64,000 nucleotides of DNA from Pseudomonas sp. Leaf58. Lineage in GTDB: Bacteria; Pseudomonadota; Gammaproteobacteria; Pseudomonadales; Pseudomonadaceae. Below, in pieces: positions 18,654-27,916 of the stretch; within the stretch, counting starts at the first letter, position 1; every line of letters begins with the position of its first letter. The stretch spans positions 4,469,501-4,533,500 of the forward strand of contig NZ_CP032677.1 of assembly GCF_003627215.1 (NCBI RefSeq), read 5' to 3'. Position numbers and translations under genes: made by a program. A model generated the notes under the pieces. The model had not been told where the DNA came from. It worked only from the letters and a program-made list of their open reading frames with translations, and did no database searches.

Positions 18654-20096
18654 ATGACCCCACCCCTGATGAAACTGCTGGGCCTGTCCGCCGCCCTCCT
18701 GGCGATCAGCCAAGGCGTGCGCGCCGAAGACGTCAAGGCCCCCACCTTCAGCGCCGAACCTTGCTGCCAGCTGTGCCCTGAAGCGCACGACGCCAGCCGC
18801 TACACCACCCGCTACCAGCAGAACTTCACTACGCTGGTGCAGGCCAAGGGCGACTGGCTGTTCCGTACCCGCGAAGACCTGCGCACCGAATTCAACACCA
18901 CCCCGGCCGGCTACAAGCGCCTGCAGCAAGTGCACGACGCGTTCAAGAAGCGCGGCGTGGAACTGGTGGTGGTGTACCAGCCGACCCGCGGCCTGGTGAA
19001 CCGCAACATGCTCAACCCAGCGGAAAAAGCTGCCTTCGACTACCAGAAGGCCCTCGGCAACTATCAGGCCATGCTCAAGCGCTTCGCCAGCATGGGCTAC
19101 AACGTGCCCGACCTGTCGCCGCTGACCAACGAGCAACTGGCCGCCGCCGACCAGGGCAAGGACTTCTACTTCCGTGGCGACCAGCACTGGACGCCGTACG
19201 GCGCCGAGCGCGCGGCAAAAATCGTGGCTGATACCGTGCACAAGATGGCGGCCTTCGAAGGCATCCCACGCAAGGAGTTCGAGACCAAGAAGGCCGGGCG
19301 CATGGGCAAGACCGGCACCCTGCATAACGTCGCCGGCCAGCTGTGCGGCACCAGCTACGCCGTCCAATACATGGATCAGTTCGCCACCGAGCCGAAGGGT
19401 GCCAGCGGCGGTGGCGATGACTTGTTCGGTGACGAAGGCAACGCTCAGATCACCCTGGTCGGCACCAGCCACAGTGGCAAGAACTACAACTTCTCGGGCT
19501 TCCTCGAGCAGTACATCGGCGCCGACGTGCTCAACGTGGCCTTCCCTGGCGGTGGCCTGGAAGGCTCGATGATCCAGTACCTGGGCAGCGAGGAGTTCCA
19601 GAAAAACCCGCCGAAGATCTTGATCTGGGAATTCTCCCCGCTGTACCGCCTGGACCAGGAAACCATCTGGCGACAAATCCTTGGCCTGCTCGATGACGGC
19701 TGCGATGACCGCCCGGCCCTGATGAGCGCCAGCACCACCCTCAAGCCCGGCAAGAACGAACTGATGGTCAACGGCAAGGGCGGCGTGGTCAAAGACCTGG
19801 TCAACCGCAACCTGCAGATGGACGTCAAGTTCGACGACCCATCGGTGAAGGTGCTGCAAGCCACCCTCTGGTACCTCAACGGCCGCCACGAAGACATCAA
19901 GCTGGAAAAACCGGAAACCTCCGACACCGATGGCCGCTTCGTCTTCCAGATGCGTGAAGACGAGGACTGGGCTAGCCAGAGCCTGCTGGCCTTTGAAATC
20001 CAGGGGCCGGAGAAAGGCACTCAGAAAGTCCAAGCCAAACTCTGCAAACGCAACAACTTTGCCGTGCCTGCGCAGACCGCGCAGGCCGGCCAGTGA
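18654..20096 (+). CDS. algX: Alginate O-acetyltransferase, SGNH plus CBM
   Basis: AlgX transfers acetyl groups to alginate in the periplasm. The protein has 480 residues with a signal peptide ending at GVRAE. The N-terminal SGNH-like domain keeps the triad: DQH (D176, H178) in [10 protein letters not shown] and the serine in [10 protein letters not shown] near residue 272. The C-terminal domain is the carbohydrate-binding module. An AAGGAAG site lies about nine bases before the ATG; an internal Met five codons on is an alternative start. Confidence 0.95.
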   Translation: MTPPLMKLLGLSAALLAISQGVRAEDVKAPTFSAEPCCQLCPEAHDASRYTTRYQQNFTTLVQAKGDWLFRTREDLRTEFNTTPAGYKRLQQVHDAFKKRGVELVVVYQPTRGLVNRNMLNPAEKAAFDYQKALGNYQAMLKRFASMGYNVPDLSPLTNEQLAAADQGKDFYFRGDQHWTPYGAERAAKIVADTVHKMAAFEGIPRKEFETKKAGRMGKTGTLHNVAGQLCGTSYAVQYMDQFATEPKGASGGGDDLFGDEGNAQITLVGTSHSGKNYNFSGFLEQYIGADVLNVAFPGGGLEGSMIQYLGSEEFQKNPPKILIWEFSPLYRLDQETIWRQILGLLDDGCDDRPALMSASTTLKPGKNELMVNGKGGVVKDLVNRNLQMDVKFDDPSVKVLQATLWYLNGRHEDIKLEKPETSDTDGRFVFQMREDEDWASQSLLAFEIQGPEKGTQKVQAKLCKRNNFAVPAQTAQAGQ

Positions 20097-20103
20097 GGCG
20101 ACC

Positions 20104-21207
20104 ATGACCCCGTTCACGCGAATTTCCCGCCCCGCCCTGCTTGCCCTGGCGTTGTGCGGCGGTGCTGCGCACGCTGCGCTGGTACCGCCCCAGGGCTACT
20201 ACGAGGGGATCGAAAAGCTCAAGGCCAGTGACGGCAACTTCCGCTGCGAGGCGGCGCCCAAGCCGTACACCGCTGCCCTGCAGTTCCGCAGCAAGTACGA
20301 AGGTTCGGACAAGGCGCGGGCAACGCTCAATGCCAGCTCGGAAAAAGCCTTTCGCAAGTCCACCGAAGACATCACCACCCTTGAGAAAGGCGTGAGCAAG
20401 ATGGTCGGCCAGTACATGCGGGACGGCCGCCCGGCGCAGCTCGACTGCACCCTGGCCTGGCTGGGTACCTGGGCGCGCGCCGATGCACTGATGTCCACCG
20501 ACTACAACCACACCGGCAAGTCGATGCGCAAATGGGCGCTGGGCAGCATGAGCGGTTCGTGGCTGCGCCTGAAGTTCTCCAACTCGCAGCCGCTGGCTGC
20601 GCACCAGGCCGAGGCCGAGCTGATCGAAAAATGGTTCGCCCGCCTGGCCTCGCAAGTGGTGCGCGACTGGAGCGACCTGCCGCTGGAGAAGATCAACAAC
20701 CACAGCTACTGGGCCGCCTGGGCGGTGATGGCCAGCGCCGTGGCCACCGACCGTCGCGACCTGTTCGACTGGGCTGTGAAGGAATACCGAGTGGGCGCCA
20801 ACCAGGTCGACGAGCAGGGCTTCTTGCCCAACGAGCTCAAGCGCAAGCAGCGCGCCCTGGCTTACCACAACTACGCCCTGCCGCCGCTGGCGATGATCGC
20901 CAGCTTCGCCCAGGCCAATGGCGTGGATGTGCGTGGCGAAAACAACAATGCCCTGCAGCGCCTGGCGCAGCGGGTACTGGCCGGGTCGAAGGACCCCAGC
21001 GCGTTCAAGGCGCGCAATGGCGATAAGCAGGACATGAAAGACCTGAAGATCGACAGCAAGTACGCCTGGATGGAGCCCTACTGCAGCCTGTATGCGTGCA
21101 GTGGCGACACCCTGCAACGCAAGCGTGGCATGCAGCCGTTCAACAGCTTCCGGCTGGGTGGCGACCTGACCCGGGTCTACGACCCGAGCGCTGAATCGAA
21201 AAGATAA
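20104..21207 (+). CDS. algL: Alginate lyase
   Basis: AlgL cleaves mannuronate-rich alginate in the periplasm by beta-elimination and clears misdirected polymer. The protein has 367 residues with a signal peptide ([13 protein letters not shown]). The catalytic block [11 protein letters not shown] contains the histidine at residue 200, and tyrosine and arginine residues typical of family PL5 are around it. The start at 20104 follows GAGGCGA, seven bases after the algX stop. Confidence 0.95.
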   Translation: MTPFTRISRPALLALALCGGAAHAALVPPQGYYEGIEKLKASDGNFRCEAAPKPYTAALQFRSKYEGSDKARATLNASSEKAFRKSTEDITTLEKGVSKMVGQYMRDGRPAQLDCTLAWLGTWARADALMSTDYNHTGKSMRKWALGSMSGSWLRLKFSNSQPLAAHQAEAELIEKWFARLASQVVRDWSDLPLEKINNHSYWAAWAVMASAVATDRRDLFDWAVKEYRVGANQVDEQGFLPNELKRKQRALAYHNYALPPLAMIASFAQANGVDVRGENNNALQRLAQRVLAGSKDPSAFKARNGDKQDMKDLKIDSKYAWMEPYCSLYACSGDTLQRKRGMQPFNSFRLGGDLTRVYDPSAESKR

Positions 21208-21214
21208 CGCAAAA

Positions 21215-21308
21215 CCCTTGTAGGAGCGGGTTTACCCGCGAAAGGGCCGGGCCTGCCATGCGCGGTGTCTGTGCCGGCCTCTTCGCGGGTAAACCCGCTC
21301 CTACAGGG
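21215..21308. repeat. REP inverted pair between algL and algI
   Basis: Two nearly perfect REP copies (21215-21250 and 21274-21308) facing each other form a long hairpin within the alginate operon, in the 182-base gap before algI. It may stabilise the upstream message or reduce read-through. Confidence 0.9.
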
Positions 21309-21389
21309 AACTAGGTAGCCCGCCATATTTGTGTGGGGGGTTTGGGGGGCGCTGTGCCCCGGATGCTGTGAACAAAAAGGAGAACCGGG

Positions 21390-22847
21390 ATGGTCTTCTC
21401 GTCCAACGTGTTCCTGTTCCTGTTCTTGCCGATCTTCCTCGGCCTGTACTACTTGAGCGGGCAACGTTATCGCAACCTGCTGCTGCTGGTCGCCAGCTAC
21501 ATCTTCTACGCCTGGTGGCGGGTGGACTTCCTGGCCCTGTTCGCCGGGGTCACCCTGTGGAACTACTGGATCGGCCTGAAAGTCGGTGCTGCCGGCGTAC
21601 GTACCAAGCCGGCGCAGCGCTGGCTGCTGCTTGGCGTAGGGGTAGACCTAGCGATCCTTGGCTACTTCAAATACGCCAACTTCGGCGTCGACAGCCTCAA
21701 CGCAATCATCAGCTCGTTCGGCCTGGAGCCGTTCATCCTCACCCATGTGCTGCTGCCGATCGGTATCTCGTTCTACATCTTCGAGTCGATCAGCTACATC
21801 ATCGACGTGTACCGCGGCGACACCCCGGCCACCCGCAACTTGATCGACTTCGCAGCGTTCGTGGCGATCTTCCCGCACCTGATCGCCGGCCCCGTGCTGC
21901 GCTTCAAGGACCTGGTCGACCAGTTCAACAACCGCACCCACACCCTGGACAAGTTCTCCGAAGGCTGCACCCGCTTCATGCAGGGCTTCATCAAGAAAGT
22001 GTTCATCGCCGACACCCTGGCGGTCGTGGCTGACCACTGCTTCGCCCTGCAAAACCCAACCACTGGCGACGCCTGGCTCGGCGCCCTGGCCTACACCGCG
22101 CAGCTGTACTTCGACTTCAGCGGCTACAGCGACATGGCCATCGGCCTGGGCCTGATGATGGGCTTCCGCTTCATGGAAAACTTCAAGCAGCCGTACATCA
22201 GCCAGTCGATCACCGAGTTCTGGCGGCGCTGGCACATCAGCCTGTCGACCTGGCTGCGCGATTACCTGTACATCACCTTGGGCGGTAACCGCAAAGGCAC
22301 CTTCAACACCTACCGCAACTTGTTCCTGACCATGCTGCTGGGCGGCCTGTGGCACGGCGCCAACTTCACCTACATCCTCTGGGGCGCCTGGCATGGCATG
22401 TGGTTGGCCATTGAGCGGGCGCTGGGCATCGACACCAACCCGCAGCGCTTCAACCCAGTGAAGTGGGCCTTCACCTTCCTGCTGGTGGTGGTTGGCTGGG
22501 TGATCTTCCGTGCCGAAAACCTGCATGTAGCCGCCCGTATGTACGGCGCCATGTTCAGCTTCGGCGACTGGCAGCTGTCGGAGCTCAACCGCGCCCAGCT
22601 CACCGGCCTGCAGGTGGCGACCCTGGTCATCGCCTACATCACCCTGGCGTTCTTCGGCTTGCGCGACTTCTACCGCAACGCCAAGCCGACGCCCACGGCC
22701 ACCCCGGTGCAAGTCAACAGCGACGGCTCGATCGGCCTGGACTGGACCCGGGTGATGACCCGCGCCCTGATCCTGCTGCTGTTCGCAGCCTCGATTCTCA
22801 AGCTTTCGGCGCAGAGCTACTCGCCGTTCCTGTACTTCCAGTTCTGA
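21390..22847 (+). CDS. algI: Alginate O-acetyltransferase, MBOAT membrane protein
   Basis: AlgI moves acetyl groups across the inner membrane for alginate acetylation. The polytopic protein has 485 residues starting MVFSSNVFLFLFLPIF. The MBOAT catalytic histidine is at residue 322 in GGLWHGANF, the same number as in P. aeruginosa. Also typical are DFSGYSDMAIGLGL and EFWRRWHISLSTWLRDY. A strong AAGGAG site precedes the ATG. Confidence 0.96.
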   Translation: MVFSSNVFLFLFLPIFLGLYYLSGQRYRNLLLLVASYIFYAWWRVDFLALFAGVTLWNYWIGLKVGAAGVRTKPAQRWLLLGVGVDLAILGYFKYANFGVDSLNAIISSFGLEPFILTHVLLPIGISFYIFESISYIIDVYRGDTPATRNLIDFAAFVAIFPHLIAGPVLRFKDLVDQFNNRTHTLDKFSEGCTRFMQGFIKKVFIADTLAVVADHCFALQNPTTGDAWLGALAYTAQLYFDFSGYSDMAIGLGLMMGFRFMENFKQPYISQSITEFWRRWHISLSTWLRDYLYITLGGNRKGTFNTYRNLFLTMLLGGLWHGANFTYILWGAWHGMWLAIERALGIDTNPQRFNPVKWAFTFLLVVVGWVIFRAENLHVAARMYGAMFSFGDWQLSELNRAQLTGLQVATLVIAYITLAFFGLRDFYRNAKPTPTATPVQVNSDGSIGLDWTRVMTRALILLLFAASILKLSAQSYSPFLYFQF

Positions 22848-22857
22848 GGCGGATGAC

Positions 22858-24015
22858 ATGAACCGGACATTACGCGTCACCTATTCCCTGTCGTTCCTCG
22901 GCCTGCTGGTCGGCATGGGCGCCTGGTCCACCGGTGGCTTTGAAAGCTTCCAGCGTACCGCGCAAATGACCCTGCTCAACGGCAAGCTGGCCAAGGCCGC
23001 CGAGACCCACTACGACGAACAGTTCCCAATCAAGCGCCTGGGCACCAACCTCTGGGCCGCGCTGGACTTCAAGCTGTTCAATGAAGGCCGCCCGGGCGTG
23101 GTGCTGGGCCGCGACCAGTGGCTGTTCAGCGACGAAGAGTTCAAGCCCACCGCCGGTGCCGAGCAGCTGATGCAGGACAACCTGGCGCTGATTCGCGGCG
23201 TGCGTGACACCTTACAAAAGCACGGCAGCCAACTGGTACTGGCGATCATCCCGGCCAAGGCACGGGTGTACTCGGAATATGTCGGCAAAGAGTTGCCCGC
23301 CAGCCTGCATGACGACCTGTACCACCGGTTCCACGCCCAGGCCCGCCAGGCCAATGTATTCGCCCCCGACCTGATGGCGCCGATGGAACAAGCCAAGGCC
23401 CGCGGCCAGGTGTTCCTGCGCACCGACACCCACTGGACGCCGATGGGCGCCGAAGTGGCGGCCCAGGCGCTGGCCGAAGCGGTCAGCCGCCAGCGTCTGC
23501 TCCAGGCTGACCCGCAGGCGTTCATTACCGAAGCTGGCAGCACTGCGCCGTACAAGGGCGACCTGACCAACTTCCTGCCACTGGACCCACTGTTCAGCAA
23601 CCTGCTGCCGGCCCCGGACAACCTGCAGCAGCGCAGCACCCGGCCGGTCGAGGCCGAGGGTGAAGGCGGTGACGCGCTGTTCGCCGACAAGCAGATCCCG
23701 GTTGCGCTGGTAGGCACCAGCTACAGCGCCAACCCGCACTGGAACTTCCTCGGCGCACTGCAGCAGGCCCTGCACAGTGACGTCGCCAACTACGCCGAAG
23801 ACGGCCACGGCCCGCTGCTGCCGATGCTCAAGTACCTGCAAAGCGATGCCTTTAAAAACGCCGCACCGCAAGTGGTGGTGTGGGAATTCCCCGAACGTTA
23901 TCTGCCAATGAAGAACGACCTCAGCAGCTTCGATCCGCAGTGGATCGCCCAGCTGAAAAACACCCGTAAATCCGAAGAAAACCTGGCCTTGTCGTCCACC
24001 CGGACGAACCACTGA
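22858..24015 (+). CDS. algJ: Alginate O-acetylation protein, SGNH type
   Basis: A 385-residue periplasmic acetyltransferase anchored by an N-terminal uncleaved signal (YSLSFLGLLVGMGAW). The SGNH-like triad matches AlgX: DTHWTPMGAE carries the Asp and His, and LVGTSYSANPHW carries the Ser. In P. aeruginosa it acts with AlgI, AlgF and AlgX to pass acetyl groups to the polymer. It lies ten bases after algI, with a GGCGGATGA site. Confidence 0.94.
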   Translation: MNRTLRVTYSLSFLGLLVGMGAWSTGGFESFQRTAQMTLLNGKLAKAAETHYDEQFPIKRLGTNLWAALDFKLFNEGRPGVVLGRDQWLFSDEEFKPTAGAEQLMQDNLALIRGVRDTLQKHGSQLVLAIIPAKARVYSEYVGKELPASLHDDLYHRFHAQARQANVFAPDLMAPMEQAKARGQVFLRTDTHWTPMGAEVAAQALAEAVSRQRLLQADPQAFITEAGSTAPYKGDLTNFLPLDPLFSNLLPAPDNLQQRSTRPVEAEGEGGDALFADKQIPVALVGTSYSANPHWNFLGALQQALHSDVANYAEDGHGPLLPMLKYLQSDAFKNAAPQVVVWEFPERYLPMKNDLSSFDPQWIAQLKNTRKSEENLALSSTRTNH

Positions 24016-24036
24016 TCGATAGAGAGGAACACGCAC

Positions 24037-24684
24037 ATGACTACCAAGACTTCCATTGCCAAAGCCCTCACCCTCGCGGCTGGCCTGTCTCTCGCTTCCC
24101 TGCACGCCTTCGCCGGCGCCGATGCGGCGCTGTACGGCCCAAGCGCGCCGAAGGGCTCGACCTTCGTGCGCCTGTTCAACGCCGCGAGCGCGCCCGCTGC
24201 TGCCAGCGTCGGCAACACCCAGATCAAACAGGTTGGCGCCCAGGCCAGCAGCGACTTCAGCTTCCTGCCGGGCGGCGACTACACCGCCCAGGTCGGCGGC
24301 AAGAGCGTGCCGGTCAAGCTGGCCTCGGACAAGTACTACACCCTGGTCAACAGCGCCAGCGGCAGCCCCAAGCTGATCGAAGAGCCGCCGTTCAAGAACA
24401 AGCAAAAGGCCCTGGTTCGCCTGCAGAACCTGAGCGACCAGCAACTGACCCTGAAAACCGCTGACGGCAAGACCGAAGTAGTCAAGCCGGTGGCCGCCAA
24501 CGGCCGTGGCGAACGCGAAATCAACCCGGTCAAGGTCAACCTGGCGTTGTACCAAGGGGACAAGAAAGTGGGTGACGTCAAACCGGTCGCCCTGGAGCGC
24601 GGCGAAGCCGCAGTGCTGTACGTAACGGGTTCCGGCAACGCCTTGTCGCCGGTGTGGGTAACTCGCCCCGTGGCTAGCAACTGA
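24037..24684 (+). CDS. algF: Alginate O-acetylation adaptor protein
   Basis: A small periplasmic protein of 215 residues with a signal peptide ending near LHAFAGAD. It has two beta-rich domains and no catalytic motif, as expected for AlgF, which in P. aeruginosa is needed for acetylation together with AlgI, AlgJ and AlgX. An AGAGAGGA site precedes the ATG. Confidence 0.92.
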   Translation: MTTKTSIAKALTLAAGLSLASLHAFAGADAALYGPSAPKGSTFVRLFNAASAPAAASVGNTQIKQVGAQASSDFSFLPGGDYTAQVGGKSVPVKLASDKYYTLVNSASGSPKLIEEPPFKNKQKALVRLQNLSDQQLTLKTADGKTEVVKPVAANGRGEREINPVKVNLALYQGDKKVGDVKPVALERGEAAVLYVTGSGNALSPVWVTRPVASN

Positions 24685-24719
24685 TTCCCCTGCCTCTCAA
24701 CGACTATTGGAGAAACATG

Positions 24720-26174
24720 ATGATCCCGGTAATTCTTTCTGGTGGTAGCGGTTCGCGTCTGTGGCCTCTGTCGCGCAAGCAGTTCCCCAAGCAGTTCCTG
24801 GCCCTGACCGGTGCACACACCCTGTTCCAGCAAACCCTCGAGCGCCTGGTGTTCGAGGGCATGGACACGCCGATCGTGGTCTGCAACAAGGACCATAAGT
24901 TCATCGTCCAGGAACAACTGGCCGCGCTGAAGCTGGAAACCCAAGGCATCCTGATGGAGCCGTTCGGCCGCAACACCGCGCCGGCCGTGGCCATGGCTGC
25001 CATGAAACTGGTCAACGAAGGCCGCGACGAGCTGATGCTGGTGCTGCCCGCCGACCACGTGATCGATGACCAAAAAGCCCTGCAACGCGCCCTGGCCCTG
25101 GCCACCGTGGCCGCCGAGCGCGGCGAGATGGTGCTGTTCGGTGTGCCGGCGACCAAGCCGGAAACCGGCTACGGCTATATCCGCTCCAGCCAGGACGCGC
25201 TGCTGCCTGAAGGCGTGGCGCGGGTTGCGCAGTTCGTCGAAAAGCCCGACGAAAAACGCGCTGCCGAGTTCGTCCAGGCCGGCGGCTACTTCTGGAACAG
25301 CGGCATGTTCCTGTTCCGTGCCAGCCGCTTCCTCGAAGAGCTGAAAAAGCACGACGGCGACATCTATGACACCTGTGTATTGGCCCTGGAGCGCAGCCAG
25401 GAAGACGGCGAGGTGCTGAGCATCGACGAAGCCACCTTCGCCTGCTGCCCGGACAACTCCATTGATTACGCGGTGATGGAAAAGACCCAGCGCGCCTGCG
25501 TGGTACCGATGTCGGCCGGCTGGAGCGACGTGGGTTGCTGGTCGTCGCTGTGGGAAGTGCACGAGAAGGATGACAACGGCAACGTTACCAAGGGCGACGT
25601 GGTGGTGCAGGACAGCCACAACTGCATGATCCATGGCAATGGCAAGTTGGTGTCGGTGATCGGCCTGGAAAACATCGTGGTGGTCGAGACCAAGGACGCG
25701 ATGATGATTGCCCACAAGGACAAGGTTCAGGGCGTCAAGCAGATGGTCAAGACCCTCGACGAGCAGGGCCGCAGCGAAACCCAGAACCACCTGGAAGTGT
25801 ATCGCCCGTGGGGCTCGTACGACTCGGTGGACATGGGCGGCCGCTTCCAGGTCAAGCACATCACGGTCAAGCCAGGCGCCAGCCTGTCGTTGCAGATGCA
25901 CCACCACCGCGCCGAACACTGGATCGTGGTCTCCGGCACCGCCGAGGTCACCTGCGACGAGAACGTGTTCCTGCTGACCGAGAACCAGTCCACCTACATC
26001 CCGATCGCCTCGGTGCACCGCCTACGCAACCCAGGCAAGATCCCGCTGGAGATCATCGAAGTGCAGTCTGGCAGCTACCTGGGCGAGGATGACATCGAGC
26101 GCTTCGAGGATGTGTATGGGCGGACATCGACGCCAGTCGAGCGTGGTGTGTCGGTGAAGACCATCGCGCAGTAA
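24720..26174 (+). CDS. algA: Bifunctional phosphomannose isomerase / GDP-mannose pyrophosphorylase
   Basis: AlgA supplies GDP-mannose for AlgD. The protein has ~484 residues. The N-terminal nucleotidyltransferase carries the signature LSGGSGSRLWPLSRKQFPKQ, then PFGRNTAPA, FVEKPD and NSGMFLFRA. The C-terminal cupin isomerase domain carries LQMHHHRAEHWIVVSGTAE. Two adjacent ATG codons exist (24717, 24720); the second is better spaced from GGAG at 24709. It is the last gene of the operon and is followed by a long hairpin terminator. Confidence 0.96.
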   Translation: MIPVILSGGSGSRLWPLSRKQFPKQFLALTGAHTLFQQTLERLVFEGMDTPIVVCNKDHKFIVQEQLAALKLETQGILMEPFGRNTAPAVAMAAMKLVNEGRDELMLVLPADHVIDDQKALQRALALATVAAERGEMVLFGVPATKPETGYGYIRSSQDALLPEGVARVAQFVEKPDEKRAAEFVQAGGYFWNSGMFLFRASRFLEELKKHDGDIYDTCVLALERSQEDGEVLSIDEATFACCPDNSIDYAVMEKTQRACVVPMSAGWSDVGCWSSLWEVHEKDDNGNVTKGDVVVQDSHNCMIHGNGKLVSVIGLENIVVVETKDAMMIAHKDKVQGVKQMVKTLDEQGRSETQNHLEVYRPWGSYDSVDMGGRFQVKHITVKPGASLSLQMHHHRAEHWIVVSGTAEVTCDENVFLLTENQSTYIPIASVHRLRNPGKIPLEIIEVQSGSYLGEDDIERFEDVYGRTSTPVERGVSVKTIAQ

Positions 26175-26198
26175 AGCGGCAAGCTGCAAGCTGCAATA

Positions 26199-26254
26199 AA
26201 AAAGCGGGACGGAGGTGAATCTACATTCGTAGGTACACCGCCGCCCCGCTTTTT
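26199..26254. terminator. Long terminator after algA, active in either direction
   Basis: A 14-base arm AAAAAGCGGGACGG pairs with CCGCCCCGCTTTTT (one mismatch), with GGTG/CACC and CTAC/GTAG pairs nested inside. A and T runs at both ends let it work on both strands. It closes the alginate operon. Confidence 0.88.
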
Positions 26255-26314
26255 CTTGAAGCTTGAAGCTTGCCACTCCAAGATGTCCGAATCCCCGGTC
26301 GGAATCAGCACATC

Positions 26315-26779
26315 ATGATCATCGGTGCCTTGCTCATCCTCACCTGGCTGGTGTTGCTACTGCGCTACCCGGCCAAGGCCCTGCCGATCTCGCTGGCTGC
26401 CGTGTGTGGCCTGGGCCTGGTGGCCCTGTTCGTCGTCTGGCAAGACACCCGCGAAACCTCGCAACTGGCCCGCCTGGACCTGCGCCTGAGCTACGCCCCT
26501 GAACAGTGCCCTGCCGACCGTGCATTGCAGGTACACATGAAGAACGGCAACGACGTGCCACTGACAGAACTGCGCTGGCGCGTGGCGGCGTATGCCCCGG
26601 GCGATACCGTGAACCTGGCGGAGAACACCTACAATGCCCCGCGCTACCGGGGGCCGGGTGAGTTGCAGCCGGGGGGCGAGTGGAAAGACTGCCTACCCTT
26701 GCCACCGCTGCGCTCCGGGTATCGGCCACAGACCCTGGAATTTCGTGCCGAGCACCTGCAAGGTACATTTGCCAATTGA
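26315..26779 (+). CDS. Small membrane protein of unknown function
   Basis: A 154-residue protein with two N-terminal membrane helices (LLILTWLVLLLRY and LAAVCGLGLVALFVVW), followed by a domain of ~105 residues that starts DTRETSQLARLDLRLSYAP and has cysteines in PEQCPADRA and KDCLPLPP. The soluble part resembles an immunoglobulin-like beta domain in alternation, but I do not recognise the family. I chose ATG 26315; upstream in-frame codons lie too close to the algA terminator. Confidence 0.7.
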   Translation: MIIGALLILTWLVLLLRYPAKALPISLAAVCGLGLVALFVVWQDTRETSQLARLDLRLSYAPEQCPADRALQVHMKNGNDVPLTELRWRVAAYAPGDTVNLAENTYNAPRYRGPGELQPGGEWKDCLPLPPLRSGYRPQTLEFRAEHLQGTFAN

Positions 26780-26790
26780 TGTGTTGCCTG

Positions 26791-26885
26791 AGCCGGCCCT
26801 TTCGCGGGTAAACCCGTTCCCACAGGGATCGCACAGTTCTCAAATTCTGTGGGAGCGGGTTTACCCGCGAAGAGGCCGGTACAGG
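26791..26885. repeat. REP inverted pair
   Basis: Two opposed copies of the GCGGGTAAACCCG type lie between the membrane-protein gene and the SDR gene. They fold into one long hairpin on either strand. Confidence 0.9.
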
Positions 26886-26919
26886 AAAAACCAATCCTCC
26901 CTGACAACAGGCCCCAAGC

Positions 26920-27732
26920 ATGCCCACCGTCCTGATCACCGGTTGTTCCAGCGGCATCGGCCGCGCCCTGGCCGACGCGTTCCGCGATGCCGGCTACCAA
27001 GTCTGGGCCACCGCCCGCAAACCTGAGGATGTCGAGCAACTGAACGCCGCCGGCTTCACTGCCCGGCAACTGGACGTAAACGATAGCGAGGCCCTGGCCC
27101 GCCTGGCCGAGGAAATCCAAACACTCGATATCCTGATCAACAACGCCGGCTATGGCGCCATGGGCCCACTGCTCGATGGCGGCGTGGATACCCTGCGCCA
27201 GCAATTCGAAACCAACGTCTTCGCCGTGGTCGGCGTTACCCGCGCCTTGTTCCCGCTCCTGCGCCGTTGCCGCGCAACGGTGGTGAACATCGGCAGCGTG
27301 TCCGGTGTATTGGTCACCCCCTTCGCCGGCGCCTACTGCGCCTCGAAAGCCGCCGTGCATGCGCTCAGCGACGCCTTGCGCCTGGAGCTGGCGCCGTTTG
27401 GCGTGCAGGTGCTGGAAGTGCAGCCCGGGGCGATTGCCTCGCAGTTCGCCAGCAACGCTCAGCGCCAGGCCGAGCAGGTGCTGGCGGCGGATTCGCCGTG
27501 GTGGCCGTTGCGTGAGTATGTGCAGGCGCGGGCACGGGCTTCGCAGGACAAACCGACCTCGGCGGCAGTGTTTGCCCAGGGGGTATTGGCAGCGGTTGGC
27601 AAGTCGCCGGTGCCGGCGCTGGTGCGGTTGGGCAATGGCAGTACGGCGTTACCGTTGATGGCCCGCCTGCTGCCACGGCGGTTGCTGGATTGGGCGTTGC
27701 GCAAGCGGTTTGGTCTGCTGCGCCCGCTTTGA
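26920..27732 (+). CDS. Short-chain dehydrogenase/reductase
   Basis: A classical SDR oxidoreductase of 270 residues. The cofactor motif TGCSSGIG (residues 7-14), the NNAGYG motif, the catalytic serine in NIGSVSG and the YCASK active-site motif are all present. The short-basic segment ATARKPEDV after the second strand suggests NADP(H). The substrate cannot be read from the sequence. It stands alone between two REP pairs. Confidence 0.9.
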   Translation: MPTVLITGCSSGIGRALADAFRDAGYQVWATARKPEDVEQLNAAGFTARQLDVNDSEALARLAEEIQTLDILINNAGYGAMGPLLDGGVDTLRQQFETNVFAVVGVTRALFPLLRRCRATVVNIGSVSGVLVTPFAGAYCASKAAVHALSDALRLELAPFGVQVLEVQPGAIASQFASNAQRQAEQVLAADSPWWPLREYVQARARASQDKPTSAAVFAQGVLAAVGKSPVPALVRLGNGSTALPLMARLLPRRLLDWALRKRFGLLRPL

Positions 27733-27744
27733 TTGATGGGTTGT

Positions 27745-27835
27745 CTGTACGGGACCCTTCGCGGGTAAACCCGCTCCTACAAAGGCCTATGCAATCCCTG
27801 TAGGAGCGGGTTTACCCGCGAAGAGGCCAGTACAG
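27745..27835. repeat. REP inverted pair
   Basis: Opposed REP copies between the convergent SDR gene and the outer-membrane efflux gene. The rest of the 184-base gap holds nothing further. Confidence 0.9.
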
Positions 27836-27916
27836 GCAGCCAATAATCAAGCGATGGAACGCAGCACCCCACCCTCCCAGATACACCACCATGTTCGCCA
27901 CACAGCGGCCCCACGT

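Noticed and set aside
17099..18745. 548-codon ORF antisense to algG
   Set aside because: Mirror frame of a strongly coding gene, with repeated DV/HA patterns and no signature.
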